NCBI GenBank assembly: GCA_044226395.1
Contig: JBGAHD010000001.1
Location: forward strand, 620,001-684,000
DNA from: JBGAHD01 sp044226395
Lineage (GTDB): Bacteria > Pseudomonadota > Gammaproteobacteria > Xanthomonadales > Ahniellaceae
Reading direction: 5' to 3'
DNA: 64,000 bases
Below the pieces are notes generated by a model, which saw only the letters and a list, made by a program, of their open reading frames with translations, had not been told where the DNA came from and did no database searches. Position 1 is the stretch's first letter, and every line of letters starts with the position of its first letter. The position numbers and the translations under genes are program-made. Below, piece by piece: positions 46,510-55,795 of the stretch.

Positions 46510-48435
46510 TCACTGCACCACCGGCAACACCACCGCGCTCGCACTCTCCCCGCCAAACCACACACTCTGCGTCGCCTTTTGATAATCCTCGGGTTTGGCG
46601 AACATGATGTTGTCGACATAGGTCTGCGGGTTGCGGTCGTAAAGCGGGAAAAGGGTCGATTGCACTTGGACCATGATGCGATGGCCGGGCAGGAAGACGT
46701 GATCGACGTTGGGCAGTTCCCAGCGGTAGTGCTCGATCTTGCCGGGCTTGAGCGGCGCGGGTTTGGCGAAACTCTTCACGTAACGGCCGCGGAAGATCTC
46801 AATGCCGATCGGCAATTCGAAACCGGCCATGCCGGGCTTGGCGCCCTGGAAATCAGGCTCGGGCACGTCGTTGGGATAGACGTCGATGAGCTTGACCACC
46901 CAATCGCTGTCCGTGCCCGTGGTCGCGGCGAAGAGTTCGACGGTGGGCGCGCCCATGATGTGCACGGGCTTGTCGAGCGGCGCCGAGGTCCACGAGGCCA
47001 CGTCCGGTCGACCGGACACGAAACGCTGGTCATGCACCAACCACGGCTTCCACTGCATCGGATCGGCCATGTCGATCGGGCGCGGAATGAAAGGCACGGG
47101 ATGCGCGGGATCGCTTAGATACTCGTAGTGCCCCGCCTTCGCCGGACGCTCGAACGTGATCTTGCCGCCATCGGCCAGATACGCGGCCTTGGGCGAACCC
47201 ATCGGCCAACGCGGCGACACCTGCCACTGATTGACGCCCGTGGTGTAGGTCAGCACTGGCGGCGTCTTGGGATCGGGGCCGCCCTTGAGCCAATGATCGA
47301 AGAACGGCTTGACGTATTTCACGCGCCACTCGCGCGCGGTGTCGCCGGTGAAGGTCAAGGCGCCAAGATCGTATCCGTAGTGATTGGCGCCCGAATGACG
47401 CCACGGCCCGATCACCAGGGACACCATGTCGTTGTTCTTGTCCTTGGGCTCGAGCGCGCGATAGGCGGCGGGGCCACCGTAACTGTCTTCTTGATCCCAT
47501 TGACCGAGTTCGATCATGGTCGGCACGGTCAGCGGTTCGGCGGCGAGCCATTTGTCGACGGCCTGCAGCGACCAGAAATCCGTGTACGCCGGGTTCTCGA
47601 AGAATTTGCGCACGCCCGGATAGTGTTCGATACGAAGCATCTTGGCGAAATCGCCGATCGAACCCGCTTCCAGATAACGCGTGTAGTGATCGCCACCGCC
47701 GAGCGCGAACTCGCCGCCGCCATTGGCCTTGTTGGTGCCCTGGCCCACCGCGTAGTCGAGCGAGGACACGCGGAACGCGCCGTTATGAAACCAATCGTCG
47801 CCGATCCAGCCATCGACCATGGGGCTTTCCGCCACGGCGGCCTTGAGCGCCGGATGCGGCTTGATGATCGCCATCAAGCTGGTGAAGCCCAGATACGACG
47901 AACCGATGATGCCGACCTTGCCATTGCCCTCGGGAATGTTCTTCGTCAACCACTCGACCGTGTCGTAGGCATCGGTCGATTCATCAATGCCCGTGCTGTT
48001 GAGCGGCCCGACGATGGGGCGATTCATCACGTACTCGCCTTCGGAGCGATGCAGGCCACGAATGTCCTGATACACGCGCACATAGCCGTCCTCGGCGAAC
48101 TCCGCGTCCATCACGTCGAGAACGTCGACGATGCGCTGGCTTTCGACGCGATGCGCGGCGTGGTGCGCGTCATACGGCGTGCGCGAGAGCAAGATCGGCC
48201 CGTTGGTCACGCCCTTCTTCATCACGATGATGGTGTAGAGCTTGACGCCATCGCGCATCGGCACCATGGCCTCGCGTCGAATGAAATCGGCCGAAGGCAG
48301 CACCTGCTCGTAACTGTCCATGACGTCGGGCGTCATCGGCGTGACGGGCTTGGCGTCCAGCGCGAGCGCGGCGGTGAACGTGAAGGAGGCCCCGAGAGCG
48401 AGGATGGCGGTTGAGCAACGGAGAATGTTTTTCAT
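46510..48435 (-). CDS. Exported CocE/NonD family hydrolase (alpha-amino-acid ester hydrolase-like)
   Basis: 641 aa from ATG 48435. Signal peptide about 1-26. X-Pro dipeptidyl-peptidase S15 fold: FIRREAMVPMRDGVKLYTII, RTPYDA, VYQDIRGLHRSEGEY, nucleophile Ser180 in GIIGSSYLGF, and a C-terminal jelly-roll (PVHIMGAPTVELFAATTGTDSDWVVKLIDVYP). Close in motif to glutaryl-7-ACA acylases and alpha-amino-acid ester hydrolases acting on beta-lactam side chains or dipeptide esters. The natural substrate is not known. Confidence 0.9.
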   Translation of the reverse strand: MKNILRCSTAILALGASFTFTAALALDAKPVTPMTPDVMDSYEQVLPSADFIRREAMVPMRDGVKLYTIIVMKKGVTNGPILLSRTPYDAHHAAHRVESQRIVDVLDVMDAEFAEDGYVRVYQDIRGLHRSEGEYVMNRPIVGPLNSTGIDESTDAYDTVEWLTKNIPEGNGKVGIIGSSYLGFTSLMAIIKPHPALKAAVAESPMVDGWIGDDWFHNGAFRVSSLDYAVGQGTNKANGGGEFALGGGDHYTRYLEAGSIGDFAKMLRIEHYPGVRKFFENPAYTDFWSLQAVDKWLAAEPLTVPTMIELGQWDQEDSYGGPAAYRALEPKDKNNDMVSLVIGPWRHSGANHYGYDLGALTFTGDTAREWRVKYVKPFFDHWLKGGPDPKTPPVLTYTTGVNQWQVSPRWPMGSPKAAYLADGGKITFERPAKAGHYEYLSDPAHPVPFIPRPIDMADPMQWKPWLVHDQRFVSGRPDVASWTSAPLDKPVHIMGAPTVELFAATTGTDSDWVVKLIDVYPNDVPEPDFQGAKPGMAGFELPIGIEIFRGRYVKSFAKPAPLKPGKIEHYRWELPNVDHVFLPGHRIMVQVQSTLFPLYDRNPQTYVDNIMFAKPEDYQKATQSVWFGGESASAVVLPVVQ

Positions 48436-48541
48436 GGCTCGGCAGCCTACGACGCGAGGCACGACCTCGCAAGCGACGAAATCGCGACCAGGCTTGAAAA
48501 ATTCGCGAGGCTAGGCGCGCGACGCGCGCCGCGAACGGGCG

Positions 48542-49297
48542 CTACGCCACGGCGCCGAACACGGCGCCCGCGCCGGCGGTCACGGCCATCGCCACCGCGC
48601 CCCAGAATGCGACACGCCACGTCCCACGCCATGGCGGCGCACCGCCGAGCTTCGCCGACAAGGCACCGAGTCCGCCCAGAAAGACCAGAGTCGAGATCGA
48701 GACCGACGCGATCACCAGTGTCACGGGGATCAGCGCGACCACGATGATGGGCAAGATCGCGCCGATCGAGAAACTCGCGGCCGACGTCCAGGCGGCCTGA
48801 AGGGGACGCGCGCTGGTCGTCTCGGACAGCCCCAGTTCGTCGCGCGCGTGCGCGCCCAAGGCATCGTGCGCGGTCAGTTTCACCGCGACTTGCTCCGCCA
48901 GCGCCTGGTCGAGTCCACGCGCCACATAAATCTGCGTGAGTTCGTGCAGTTCACCCGCGGGATCGTGCTTGAGTTCGGCGCGTTCCTTGGCCAGATCCGC
49001 GTCTTCGGTGTCGCGCTGCGATTGCACCGACACGAACTCGCCCGCCGCCATCGACATGGCGCCGGCGATCAGGCCCGAGATGCTGGTCAATAGAATGGTC
49101 TGGTGCTCGGCGCCCGCGGCCGCCACGCCAAGCACCAAGCTCGCGGTCGACACGATGCCATCGTTCGCGCCCATCACGCCCGCGCGCAGCCAGCCGATGC
49201 GATCGCTGCGGTGCATCTCCGGCGCGTGGTGCATGGTCTTGATCGCTCGCCGCGTGCGCGGCGGCTGCCCTTCGTTCGTCGCGGTTTCGTTGGCCAT
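48542..49297 (-). CDS. VIT1/CCC1-family membrane transporter
   Basis: 251 aa. RSDRIGWLRAGVMGANDGIVSTASLVLGVAAAG, GAMSMAAGEFVSVQSQRDTE and three C-terminal helices (FSIGAILPIIVVALIPV...) match VIT-type vacuolar-iron/manganese transporter homologues; about five membrane helices. The central hydrophilic loop with ELHELTQIYVARGLDQALAEQVAVKL is the metal-binding region. Expected to move iron or manganese across the inner membrane. Confidence 0.9.
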   Translation of the reverse strand: MANETATNEGQPPRTRRAIKTMHHAPEMHRSDRIGWLRAGVMGANDGIVSTASLVLGVAAAGAEHQTILLTSISGLIAGAMSMAAGEFVSVQSQRDTEDADLAKERAELKHDPAGELHELTQIYVARGLDQALAEQVAVKLTAHDALGAHARDELGLSETTSARPLQAAWTSAASFSIGAILPIIVVALIPVTLVIASVSISTLVFLGGLGALSAKLGGAPPWRGTWRVAFWGAVAMAVTAGAGAVFGAVA

Positions 49298-49540
49298 GGT
49301 CGCCCTCCAGTGACTATGAGTCTAGCGTGCGCGGCGGGCGATCGGCCCGCGGGGCCAGGCAATCGTTCGATCGATTGACCAGCGTCATGTCGGACGCGGC
49401 CGGCAATGCCTAGACTGGTTTCAGGAGGGTGGCTGGAGGCGAGGAAGACGCCGTTCGCGAAGGTGTCCTCGATCACCACCGCAAGCGGTCGCGCCCCGCG
49501 CCATGCCACCCATCCCCTCTCACGACTAGGGAAGCCCGCC

Positions 49541-49921
49541 ATGAGTCTGTTTCACGCCGTCACCTTGATCAATCACGACTTCGCCGAAGTCCTGCAATTC
49601 GACAACGACCACGTGGTCAAGCAGAAAGTGCATCAGCACCATAAGTTCTCGCGCAAGCACCACAGCGACGTGCGCACCCAGCACGAGTTCTTCGGCCAGG
49701 TCTGCGATGCGCTCAAGGACATCGGCGAAGTGCTGGTGGTCGGCGGACACACCAGCCTGTCGGACTTCAAGCACTACGTCGAAAAGCATCGCGCGCAAAC
49801 CGCGCCGAGCATCGTCGGCTATGAAGTGGTCGATCACCCCACCGAGAACCAACTCGTCGCCCTCGCCCGCCGCTATTTCGCGAAGTACGACCAGATGGCC
49901 GGCACGCGCCCGATGGCGTGA
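49541..49921 (+). CDS. baeRF-like (bacterial eRF1/Pelota-fold) protein
   Basis: 126 aa from ATG 49541. Seen: MSLFHAVTLINHDFAEVLQFDNDHV, a His-rich KVHQHHKFSRKHHSDVRTQHEFFGQVCDAL segment, VLVVGGHTSLSDFKHYVEKH, and VDHPTENQLVALARRYFAKYDQM. The order of a self-referential beta-strand, GG loop and HPTxxQL helix matches bacterial eRF1-related (baeRF) proteins, often named translational machinery protein. Suggested role: ribosome-linked stress response; unproven. Divergent from the VIT gene. Confidence 0.7.
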   Translation: MSLFHAVTLINHDFAEVLQFDNDHVVKQKVHQHHKFSRKHHSDVRTQHEFFGQVCDALKDIGEVLVVGGHTSLSDFKHYVEKHRAQTAPSIVGYEVVDHPTENQLVALARRYFAKYDQMAGTRPMA

Positions 49922-49977
49922 GTCGTATACTGGCGCGACGCTTCGCGGCCCTCGCGAAGCCTCGCGCCGGGAGCGAC

Positions 49978-50622
49978 ATGAGCGACATTTCGATTTGGAC
50001 GTATGACTGGGTGCCGCAAGGACCGCGCGGCTTCGTGCGCGATCTGCGCTTGCGCTGGGCCTGCGAAGAAGCGGGCCTGCCCTACACGGTCCATACCGTG
50101 CCCTTCGACGGTCGCCAGACCAATCACCTCGCGCACCAGCCCTTCGGCCAAGTGCCCTATTTGAAAGACGGCGACGTCGAACTGTTCGAAAGCGGCGCGG
50201 GCCTGCTGCATCTGGCCGCCAAGAGTGAAGCCCTGATGCCGCGCGATCCCATCGGCCAGGCGCAGACCCTGCAATGGACCATCGCCGCGCTCAATTCCAT
50301 CGAAATGGTTTCGGTGCCGTGGTGGTTTTTGGAAATCTCCGGTCACGCGCCCAATCCCTTGGCCGATTGGGCCGGCATGCGGCTGGGGCAGCTTGAGCAC
50401 GTGCTCGCGCAACGCGAGTGGCTGGCCGCCGATCGGTTCACCGTGGCGGATCTGTTGATGGCGGACGTGCTGCGCATCGGCAAAGTGCGCGCCTTCGGCG
50501 ATCGTCCCGCGACCGAAGCCTATGTCGCGCGCGTCATCGAGCGCCCCGCGTTCAAGAAGGCGCACGCCGATCAGCTGGCGCACTTCGCGGCGGCGGATGC
50601 GCGGCGCGCGGCGGCGAGCTGA
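49978..50622 (+). CDS. Glutathione S-transferase family protein
   Basis: 214 aa from ATG 49978 with GGGAGCG upstream. Thioredoxin-like N-domain (SDISIWTYDWVPQGPRGFVRDLRLRWACEEAGLPYTVHTVPFDGR; cis-Pro and Ser motif QVPYLKDGDVELFESGAGLLHLA) and a helical C-domain (EWLAADRFTVADLLMADVLR). Conjugates or reduces glutathione substrates; exact class unclear. Cytoplasmic. Confidence 0.9.
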   Translation: MSDISIWTYDWVPQGPRGFVRDLRLRWACEEAGLPYTVHTVPFDGRQTNHLAHQPFGQVPYLKDGDVELFESGAGLLHLAAKSEALMPRDPIGQAQTLQWTIAALNSIEMVSVPWWFLEISGHAPNPLADWAGMRLGQLEHVLAQREWLAADRFTVADLLMADVLRIGKVRAFGDRPATEAYVARVIERPAFKKAHADQLAHFAAADARRAAAS

Positions 50623-50654
50623 TTTCGCGCTAAGGTCTCACGCCATTTGGAACG

Positions 50655-50680
50655 CGCGCGTCAGATCAACGTGACGCGCG
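50655..50680. terminator. Bidirectional hairpin between GST and PPK2 genes
   Basis: Arms CGCGCGTCA and TGACGCGCG with loop GATCAACG, between the convergent stops (50622 and 50700). Confidence 0.55.
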
Positions 50681-50699
50681 TCGTTCGCGTTTCCAAACC

Positions 50700-51872
50700 T
50701 CAGCCCGGCATCACCGTCGCCGCGATCGTGTCGTCCCCGCCATTGGGCACCAGGGACGGCCGTCCCACGATCAAGGGATCGACGGCGCCAATCGCGTCGA
50801 GGTCCTTCTTGCCGTATGGCAGGCGATGCAGCACGTAGCGCATGGCGTTCAAACGCGCGCGTTTCTTGCAGTCGCTCTTGATCACGGTCCAGGGCGCGTC
50901 CGAGGTATCGCAATGCAGGAACATCGCTTCCTTGGCGCGCGTGTAGTCATCCCACTTGTCGAGCGAGGCCAGATCGACGGGGCTGAGTTTCCAGCGCTTG
51001 AGCGGATGGAGCTTGCGTTCCTTGAAACGCCGACGCTGTTCCTCGCGACTGACCGAGAACCAGAACTTGAACAGATACACGCCCGAGCGCACGAGATGCC
51101 GCTCGAACTCCGGCGCCTGACGCATGAATTCCTCGTACTCGGCATTGCTGCAAAAACCCATCACGCGTTCGACGCCCGAGCGGTTGTACCAACTGCGGTC
51201 GAACATCACGATCTCGCCGCGCGTGGGCAGGTGCTGCACGTAGCGCTGGAAGTACCACTGACCGCGTTCGGCCTCGCTCGGTTTTTCCAAGGCCACGACG
51301 CGCGCGCCGCGTGGATTGAGATGTTCCATGAAGCGCTTGATCGCGCCGCCCTTGCCCGCGGCGTCGCGACCCTCGAACAAGACGACCACGCGCGCGCCGG
51401 TTTCCTTGACCCACGCTTGGAGCTTCAGCAGTTCGACTTGGAGGCGATACTTCTGACGCTCATACGTTTTGCGCGAGAGCAAATTGCGATAGGGATAACC
51501 GCCTTCGCGCCAGCCCGCGGCCAGTTCCTTGTCGCGGTCGGTCAGGGGCGTGGCCTTGCCGCCCGCGGTCGTGAGCATGCGCTTGAGCGCCTTGCGATCG
51601 TCCGGCGACACGCCATCCATCAGCGCGGCGATTTCCGCGATCGGCGGCGCGGCCGGATCGCCAATCGCGTAGCTGGCGAGGATGTCGCTCAAGGTCTGCG
51701 CTTGAATCGTGCGCGCGCGGGCGAGCTTGCGGTCGGTCACTTCGGCTTCGAAGCCGGCATCGCTGAGCGTGGCGGCGGTGTCGCCCGCCGACACCGCGCG
51801 CGCGGTCGCCTTGCGACGACGGGGCTTCGCGGACTGCAACTTCGCGCTGGCACTGGCTGGACGCTTCGCCAT
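50700..51872 (-). CDS. ppk2: Polyphosphate kinase 2 family protein
   Basis: 390 aa. The core about 125-365 has Walker A FEGRDAAGKGG (167-176) and FDRSWYNRSGVERVMGF (224-240, Walker B/lid start) with LFKFWFSVSREEQRRRFKER, the standard single-domain PPK2 set. PPK2 transfers phosphate between polyphosphate and nucleotides (GDP/ADP, or AMP in class II/III). The N-terminal 120 residues are an extra basic, Ala-rich region (KLQSAKPRRRKATARA) of unknown use. GGGAGGCC precedes the ATG. Confidence 0.92.
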   Translation of the reverse strand: MAKRPASASAKLQSAKPRRRKATARAVSAGDTAATLSDAGFEAEVTDRKLARARTIQAQTLSDILASYAIGDPAAPPIAEIAALMDGVSPDDRKALKRMLTTAGGKATPLTDRDKELAAGWREGGYPYRNLLSRKTYERQKYRLQVELLKLQAWVKETGARVVVLFEGRDAAGKGGAIKRFMEHLNPRGARVVALEKPSEAERGQWYFQRYVQHLPTRGEIVMFDRSWYNRSGVERVMGFCSNAEYEEFMRQAPEFERHLVRSGVYLFKFWFSVSREEQRRRFKERKLHPLKRWKLSPVDLASLDKWDDYTRAKEAMFLHCDTSDAPWTVIKSDCKKRARLNAMRYVLHRLPYGKKDLDAIGAVDPLIVGRPSLVPNGGDDTIAATVMPG

Positions 51873-52086
51873 GAAAGGCCTCCCTGGGCATGTGACCGTC
51901 GTGTTTCAGCATAAACCGATCCACGGGCCAGTTGCCGCTGGGAGAAGCCGCCAACTTGACGCTAGTCATGCGCGGGGCGGGGTCGCGGGCCGCGTCGTCA
52001 TGACGCGGCGCAGCGAACGCGGCGTTCTGGCGCGATGAGTCGCGCGCTCTGTCGTCGAAGCATCGTCGAAGTGAGAGTTCGCGCGT

Positions 52087-52512
52087 CTACGCGACACCGA
52101 GCCGACCGCGCTCGCCTTCGCGCGGCGTGGCGAGTTCTTCGGGCGTGACGAGTCCCGCCAAGTCTTCCGCTTCCATGAAAGGCCAGATCTCCAACTGACT
52201 CGGCCCCGACATGGGATTGGGACAACGCTGGGCCCAACTCAGCGCCTCGGCCATGTCCTTGACCTGCCAGATCGCGAAGCCGGCGATCAGTTCCTTGGTC
52301 TCGGTGAAAGGACCATCGATCACGGTGCGCCGGGCGCCATCGACGAGGATACGCTTGGCATGCGTGCTCGGCATCAGCCCCGCGCCCGCGACCAGGATGC
52401 CGGCCTGGACCAATTCCTCCGTGAAGCGATCCATGGCCGCGAAGGCTTCGGGCGTGGGTGGCAGAGCGCCTTCCGTCTGGGGCGTGGCTTTGGCGAAAAC
52501 CATGACGCGCAT
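52087..52512 (-). CDS. YciI/YCII-related (DGPF) protein
   Basis: 141 aa from ATG 52512 with GAAGGAGAACGAC upstream. RRTVIDGPFTETKELIAGFAIWQVKDMAEALSWAQRCPNPMSGPSQLEIWPF carries the DGPF signature intact. Clearly a paralogue of the gene at 22363 (same MRVMV- start and RCPNPM-GPS-LEI-PF region). Adds a 20-residue tail. No adjacent sigma gene, unlike the third copy at 55984. Confidence 0.88.
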   Translation of the reverse strand: MRVMVFAKATPQTEGALPPTPEAFAAMDRFTEELVQAGILVAGAGLMPSTHAKRILVDGARRTVIDGPFTETKELIAGFAIWQVKDMAEALSWAQRCPNPMSGPSQLEIWPFMEAEDLAGLVTPEELATPREGERGRLGVA

Positions 52513-52666
52513 GTCGTTCTCCTTCGGCTGACATTCGTGGGACTTCCCGAGTACCGACGAGCCAGCGGGTCGAGAATCGACAAGGCCCCACGAAAAAACC
52601 GTCACACAATGCGAATCGCGGCCAAAGTCGTATTCTGCACGGCGATGGGTTTTCTAGAATCGAGTC

Positions 52667-54766
52667 ATGACTGCGATTGAGAAGCTCGACCGTCTGCTGC
52701 GCTTGGCCCGCTGGGCCTTGATTCCCTACCTCATCGGCGTGCTGTTCGCCTTGGTCGGCGCCGTGCTGTTGGTCGGCTACGGGCTCGCGCATGCCAGCGG
52801 TCCGTCAATCGGCGCGTTCTTCTTGACCTTGGCCGCGGTCGGGCTTGTCGCCGCGGGGCTGCCGTTCTTTCTGCTGACGAAGAGCACGACGCCGTTCTGG
52901 CTGACCCTGCGCTTGGCGGGACTGGCGGTGATGCTGCTCGCGGCCGGCGTGATTGGGCGCATGCTGTGGATGCTGGTGATCGAACCGCGCGTGATGGCAG
53001 CGCGCTACGACTACCTGATGTCGACGCTCGAGCCCGGCGAGGTGACGGAACAGTCACTGATGCTCGACGGCGAACTCGCCGGCGTGCGCGTGAGCGTGTC
53101 GGTGCGCGTGCCGCGCGACGTGACGCTGCAGTCCGATCGCACGCATGTGCTCGAGGCGCTGCAATCGTTGAACGTCGAGCCCGTCGAGACCAACCTCGCC
53201 AATCCACTGGTGCGGATTCCGGATGAGGCGATCCTCACCGTCGACGATCGGCCGTTGACCGATTTGCCCGGCTGGCAGCGCGACGATTCGCCCGCGACGG
53301 TGTGGCCCGCCGCCGATGCCGTCTTGCCCGCCGGCAAGTATCGCGTCCAAGCGGATTTTTGGTTTGCCGGTGTTTCGCAGTTGCCGAGCGATCCGCGTCC
53401 CTGTCGACTCGAAAGCCTCGATGCCGATGCGTGGCTCACGCAGCGCGCGGCGCAAGTGGGCACGAGCGTGCGGCCGGTGATTGTCGCGAGCATGGGGCTC
53501 AAGTATCGGCTCGGCTATCGCGGCTACTCGCATCGCTGGCCGGCGCTGAACACGCGCGGCGATGCCGCGCATTGGCGCGAACACTTCGCGCGTCTGTCGC
53601 TGCCCCGTTGCAGCGAATTGCAGGCGCAACTCGACGCCGACCGCGCGGCGCAAGCCGCTGCCGATGCCGAACGCCGCTTCGCGACGGGCGACGTCGGCAT
53701 GCCCCTGGAAGACAACCCGCTGCGGCGCGCGATCTGCGCGGGCGATGAGATCAACACGCGCCGACTGCTCACGCTGCCAGGCGCGAAGCGCTCGCCGCTC
53801 GGCGCCATCCTCGCCGACTGCGCCATCAACACGCCTCGCCCTGATCTGCTGCGTCTGGTCTTGCCCGAACTGCTGGCGCGCGAGGATCACGATGATGCGT
53901 ACTGCCAGGTCATCGTCGCCGTGCACCAGCATCACCAGGTCGAATTGGCTCGGTTGCTGCTCGCGGAAGGTTTGTCGCTCGATTGTCCGGGGCGCGATAC
54001 GCCGGCATGGCGATTGCCTTTCGAACTGCGCGATAACAACGGCGAACTGGTCCCCGTGACTTGGGATGAGTCGACCCAGGCGTGGCTCGAGTTCCTGATC
54101 CAGCAAGGCATCAAGGTCTGCGCGCCCCACTTCGGCGATAGCCTGCTCGCGCGCGCGGTGCTCGATGCGCCCGAAGGCACGCTGCAGGTATTGCTCGACA
54201 ATGGCTGTGATCCGCATGAGCCGGGATTCAACGCGCGTCTGGCGTCGTTGTCCGAAGATATGCCCTCGCTCAATCCCGCCGTGCGCTTGTGGCCTCTGCG
54301 CCGCTTCGCCGCGGGGCGCCATGGCATCGCGCCGCTCGACGACGCGGCGATCGCGCGCCTCAATCGACAGCTCGACGGCGTGACGCCGATCGAACTCGAG
54401 GTCAGCAATGGCCCTCGCTCCGATTTGATTTATCGATTGCGAGGTCTGGCGCTGCAAGAACCGGCCTTGGTGCATTACCTGCTCGCCAAGGGCCAGAACA
54501 TTTCGCACGCGGCGGGCGAGACATGCCAAACGTGGTTCACCCCGGGCTATGAACCGAGCGACCCCAAGGCCACGACGCTGCCCGAAGTGGCCTTGCTCGA
54601 CACCTTCAGCGATGCGCAGCTCGCCGAACTCATCAAGCCTTGGTCGATGTACTGCACCGCGGTGGAGCCGATGCCGGAAGTGCGCAACTTCGCGCCCAAT
54701 GCTCTTGGCACTTACCTGTGCCGACGGGGCGTGGTGGCTTGTGGCGCGTCCATCACGTTGAAGTGA
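52667..54766 (+). CDS. Membrane protein with C-terminal ankyrin-like repeats
   Basis: 699 aa. Three hydrophobic helices near 18-40, 46-66 and 80-105, then a long soluble region. The C-terminal half contains ankyrin-like repeats of modest quality (NPLRRAICAGDEINTRRLLTLPGA, QVELARLLLAEGLSLDC, GTLQVLLDNGCDPHEPG, PALVHYLLAKGQNIS). The middle (about 110-340) is not recognised. Probably an inner-membrane protein with a protein-binding repeat domain; topology and function unknown. Confidence 0.65.
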   Translation: MTAIEKLDRLLRLARWALIPYLIGVLFALVGAVLLVGYGLAHASGPSIGAFFLTLAAVGLVAAGLPFFLLTKSTTPFWLTLRLAGLAVMLLAAGVIGRMLWMLVIEPRVMAARYDYLMSTLEPGEVTEQSLMLDGELAGVRVSVSVRVPRDVTLQSDRTHVLEALQSLNVEPVETNLANPLVRIPDEAILTVDDRPLTDLPGWQRDDSPATVWPAADAVLPAGKYRVQADFWFAGVSQLPSDPRPCRLESLDADAWLTQRAAQVGTSVRPVIVASMGLKYRLGYRGYSHRWPALNTRGDAAHWREHFARLSLPRCSELQAQLDADRAAQAAADAERRFATGDVGMPLEDNPLRRAICAGDEINTRRLLTLPGAKRSPLGAILADCAINTPRPDLLRLVLPELLAREDHDDAYCQVIVAVHQHHQVELARLLLAEGLSLDCPGRDTPAWRLPFELRDNNGELVPVTWDESTQAWLEFLIQQGIKVCAPHFGDSLLARAVLDAPEGTLQVLLDNGCDPHEPGFNARLASLSEDMPSLNPAVRLWPLRRFAAGRHGIAPLDDAAIARLNRQLDGVTPIELEVSNGPRSDLIYRLRGLALQEPALVHYLLAKGQNISHAAGETCQTWFTPGYEPSDPKATTLPEVALLDTFSDAQLAELIKPWSMYCTAVEPMPEVRNFAPNALGTYLCRRGVVACGASITLK

Positions 54767-54806
54767 TCGCGTACATCTGAAACAGCGAAAGCCCGCGCGC
54801 GACAAT

Positions 54807-54829
54807 GCGCGTCCGAGACCAGGACGCGC
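54807..54829 (+). terminator. Hairpin after the ankyrin-like gene
   Basis: Arms GCGCGTCC and GGACGCGC with loop GAGACCA, 40 bp after the stop codon at 54766; followed by GCGCGTTCATT. Weak terminator candidate. Confidence 0.5.
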
Positions 54830-54907
54830 GCGCGTTCATTGAATGCCGAGGATTCGCGGCAGCTCAGTTCCCGTGTTGCATCGCTGACGCGCATTCGGCG
54901 CCGCTGC

Positions 54908-54936
54908 TTGCGCTTCGCCAGCGACCCTGTTAATAC
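54908..54936 (+). promoter_or_regulatory. Candidate arsR-type promoter, TTGCGC-17-TAATAC
   Basis: A -35-like TTGCGC (54908-54913) and -10-like TAATAC (54931-54936) are 17 bp apart. Transcription would start around 54943-54945, at or next to the ATG of the ArsR gene, implying a leaderless mRNA. The -10 edge overlaps the operator palindrome. Confidence 0.55.
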
Positions 54937-54954
54937 TGAACCATATGGTTCAGT
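54935..54954. promoter_or_regulatory. Perfect 20-bp ArsR operator overlapping the start codon
   Basis: ACTGAACCATATGGTTCAGT is a perfect palindrome. Its centre includes the ATG (54945-54947) of the ArsR gene, and its left arm touches the -10. Dimeric ArsR binding here would block RNA polymerase, so autorepression of the whole ArsR-SRPBCC unit is likely. Confidence 0.75.
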
Positions 54955-55310
54955 CTCCGCAAACCCGTTTCGATGCCGCGTTTGGCGCGCTTTCCGACAC
55001 CACGCGACGTGGCGTGCTGGAACAACTCGCGCGCGCCGACGCCTCGATCACCGACCTCGCCGACAAATTCCACATGACCCTCACGGGCATGAAGAAGCAC
55101 GTCGGCGTGCTCGAGGACGCGGGTTTCGTCATCACGGAGAAAGTAGGCCGCGTGCGCACCTGCAAGCTGGGACTGCGCCGATTGGATGAAGAAGCGGCGT
55201 GGATCGAACGATACCGCCAGCTGTGGGACGCGCGCTTCGCCGCGCTGGATGTGATCGTCGATACCCTCAAACGCCAGGAGAAACTCGGTGGACGCAAAAA
55301 GAAGAAATGA
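54945..55310 (+). CDS. ArsR-family winged-helix repressor
   Basis: 121 aa. FDAAFGALSDTTRRGVLEQLARADASITDLADKFHMTLTGMKKHVGVLEDAGFVITEKVGRVRTCKLG is the ArsR winged helix of the group paired with SRPBCC genes; no metal-binding CxC motif. A Lys-rich tail ends GGRKKKK. The ATG sits inside a perfect palindrome and shows no Shine-Dalgarno, so translation may be leaderless. Overlaps the SRPBCC gene by 23 bp. Confidence 0.92.
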   Translation: MVQSPQTRFDAAFGALSDTTRRGVLEQLARADASITDLADKFHMTLTGMKKHVGVLEDAGFVITEKVGRVRTCKLGLRRLDEEAAWIERYRQLWDARFAALDVIVDTLKRQEKLGGRKKKK

Positions 55311-55782
55311 GCCCTACACCACGACCGTGGAACGCGCGTCCGACCGCGAGATGGTCGTCACCCGCACCTTCGACGCGCCCGCGCGAGTGGTTTACAAGGC
55401 CTGGACCACGGCCGAGTTGTTCAAGCAATGGTGGGCGCCCAGGTCGATGGGCGTGCCCATCCTCGCCTGCGAAATGGACGTGCGCGTCGGCGGCGGCTAT
55501 CGCCTGACCTTCGGCCACACGCCCGAGGAATCGATGACTTTCCACGGCAAGTACATCGAAGTGGTCCCCAATGCGCGACTCGTGTGGACCAATGAGGAAG
55601 ACCCCGACGGCGCGGTGACCACGGTGACATTCGAAGAGAAAGACGGCAAGACCTTGCTCGTGATGCACGAACGCTATCCCTCGAAGGAAGCGCTCGATGC
55701 CTCGTTCGAAGGCATGGAGAGTTGCATGCCCGAGCAGTGCAGCCAGCTCGACGAGCTGTTGTTGCGAGGCATCGCGGCCTAA
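55288..55782 (+). CDS. SRPBCC (AHSA1/START-like) family protein, GTG start
   Basis: 164 aa from GTG 55288, with AGGAG 8 bp upstream inside the ArsR gene. Family features: VVTRTFDAPARVVYKAWTTAELFKQWWAPRSMG, EMDVRVGGGYRLTFGH, and TTVTFEEKDGKTLLVMHERY...GMESCMPEQCSQLDELL. The START/AHSA1 fold forms a hydrophobic cavity for lipophilic ligands. ArsR-SRPBCC pairs are widespread; the ligand that relieves ArsR is unknown. Confidence 0.92.
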   Translation: MDAKRRNEPYTTTVERASDREMVVTRTFDAPARVVYKAWTTAELFKQWWAPRSMGVPILACEMDVRVGGGYRLTFGHTPEESMTFHGKYIEVVPNARLVWTNEEDPDGAVTTVTFEEKDGKTLLVMHERYPSKEALDASFEGMESCMPEQCSQLDELLLRGIAA

Positions 55783-55795
55783 GGTCGGCTGTTCC

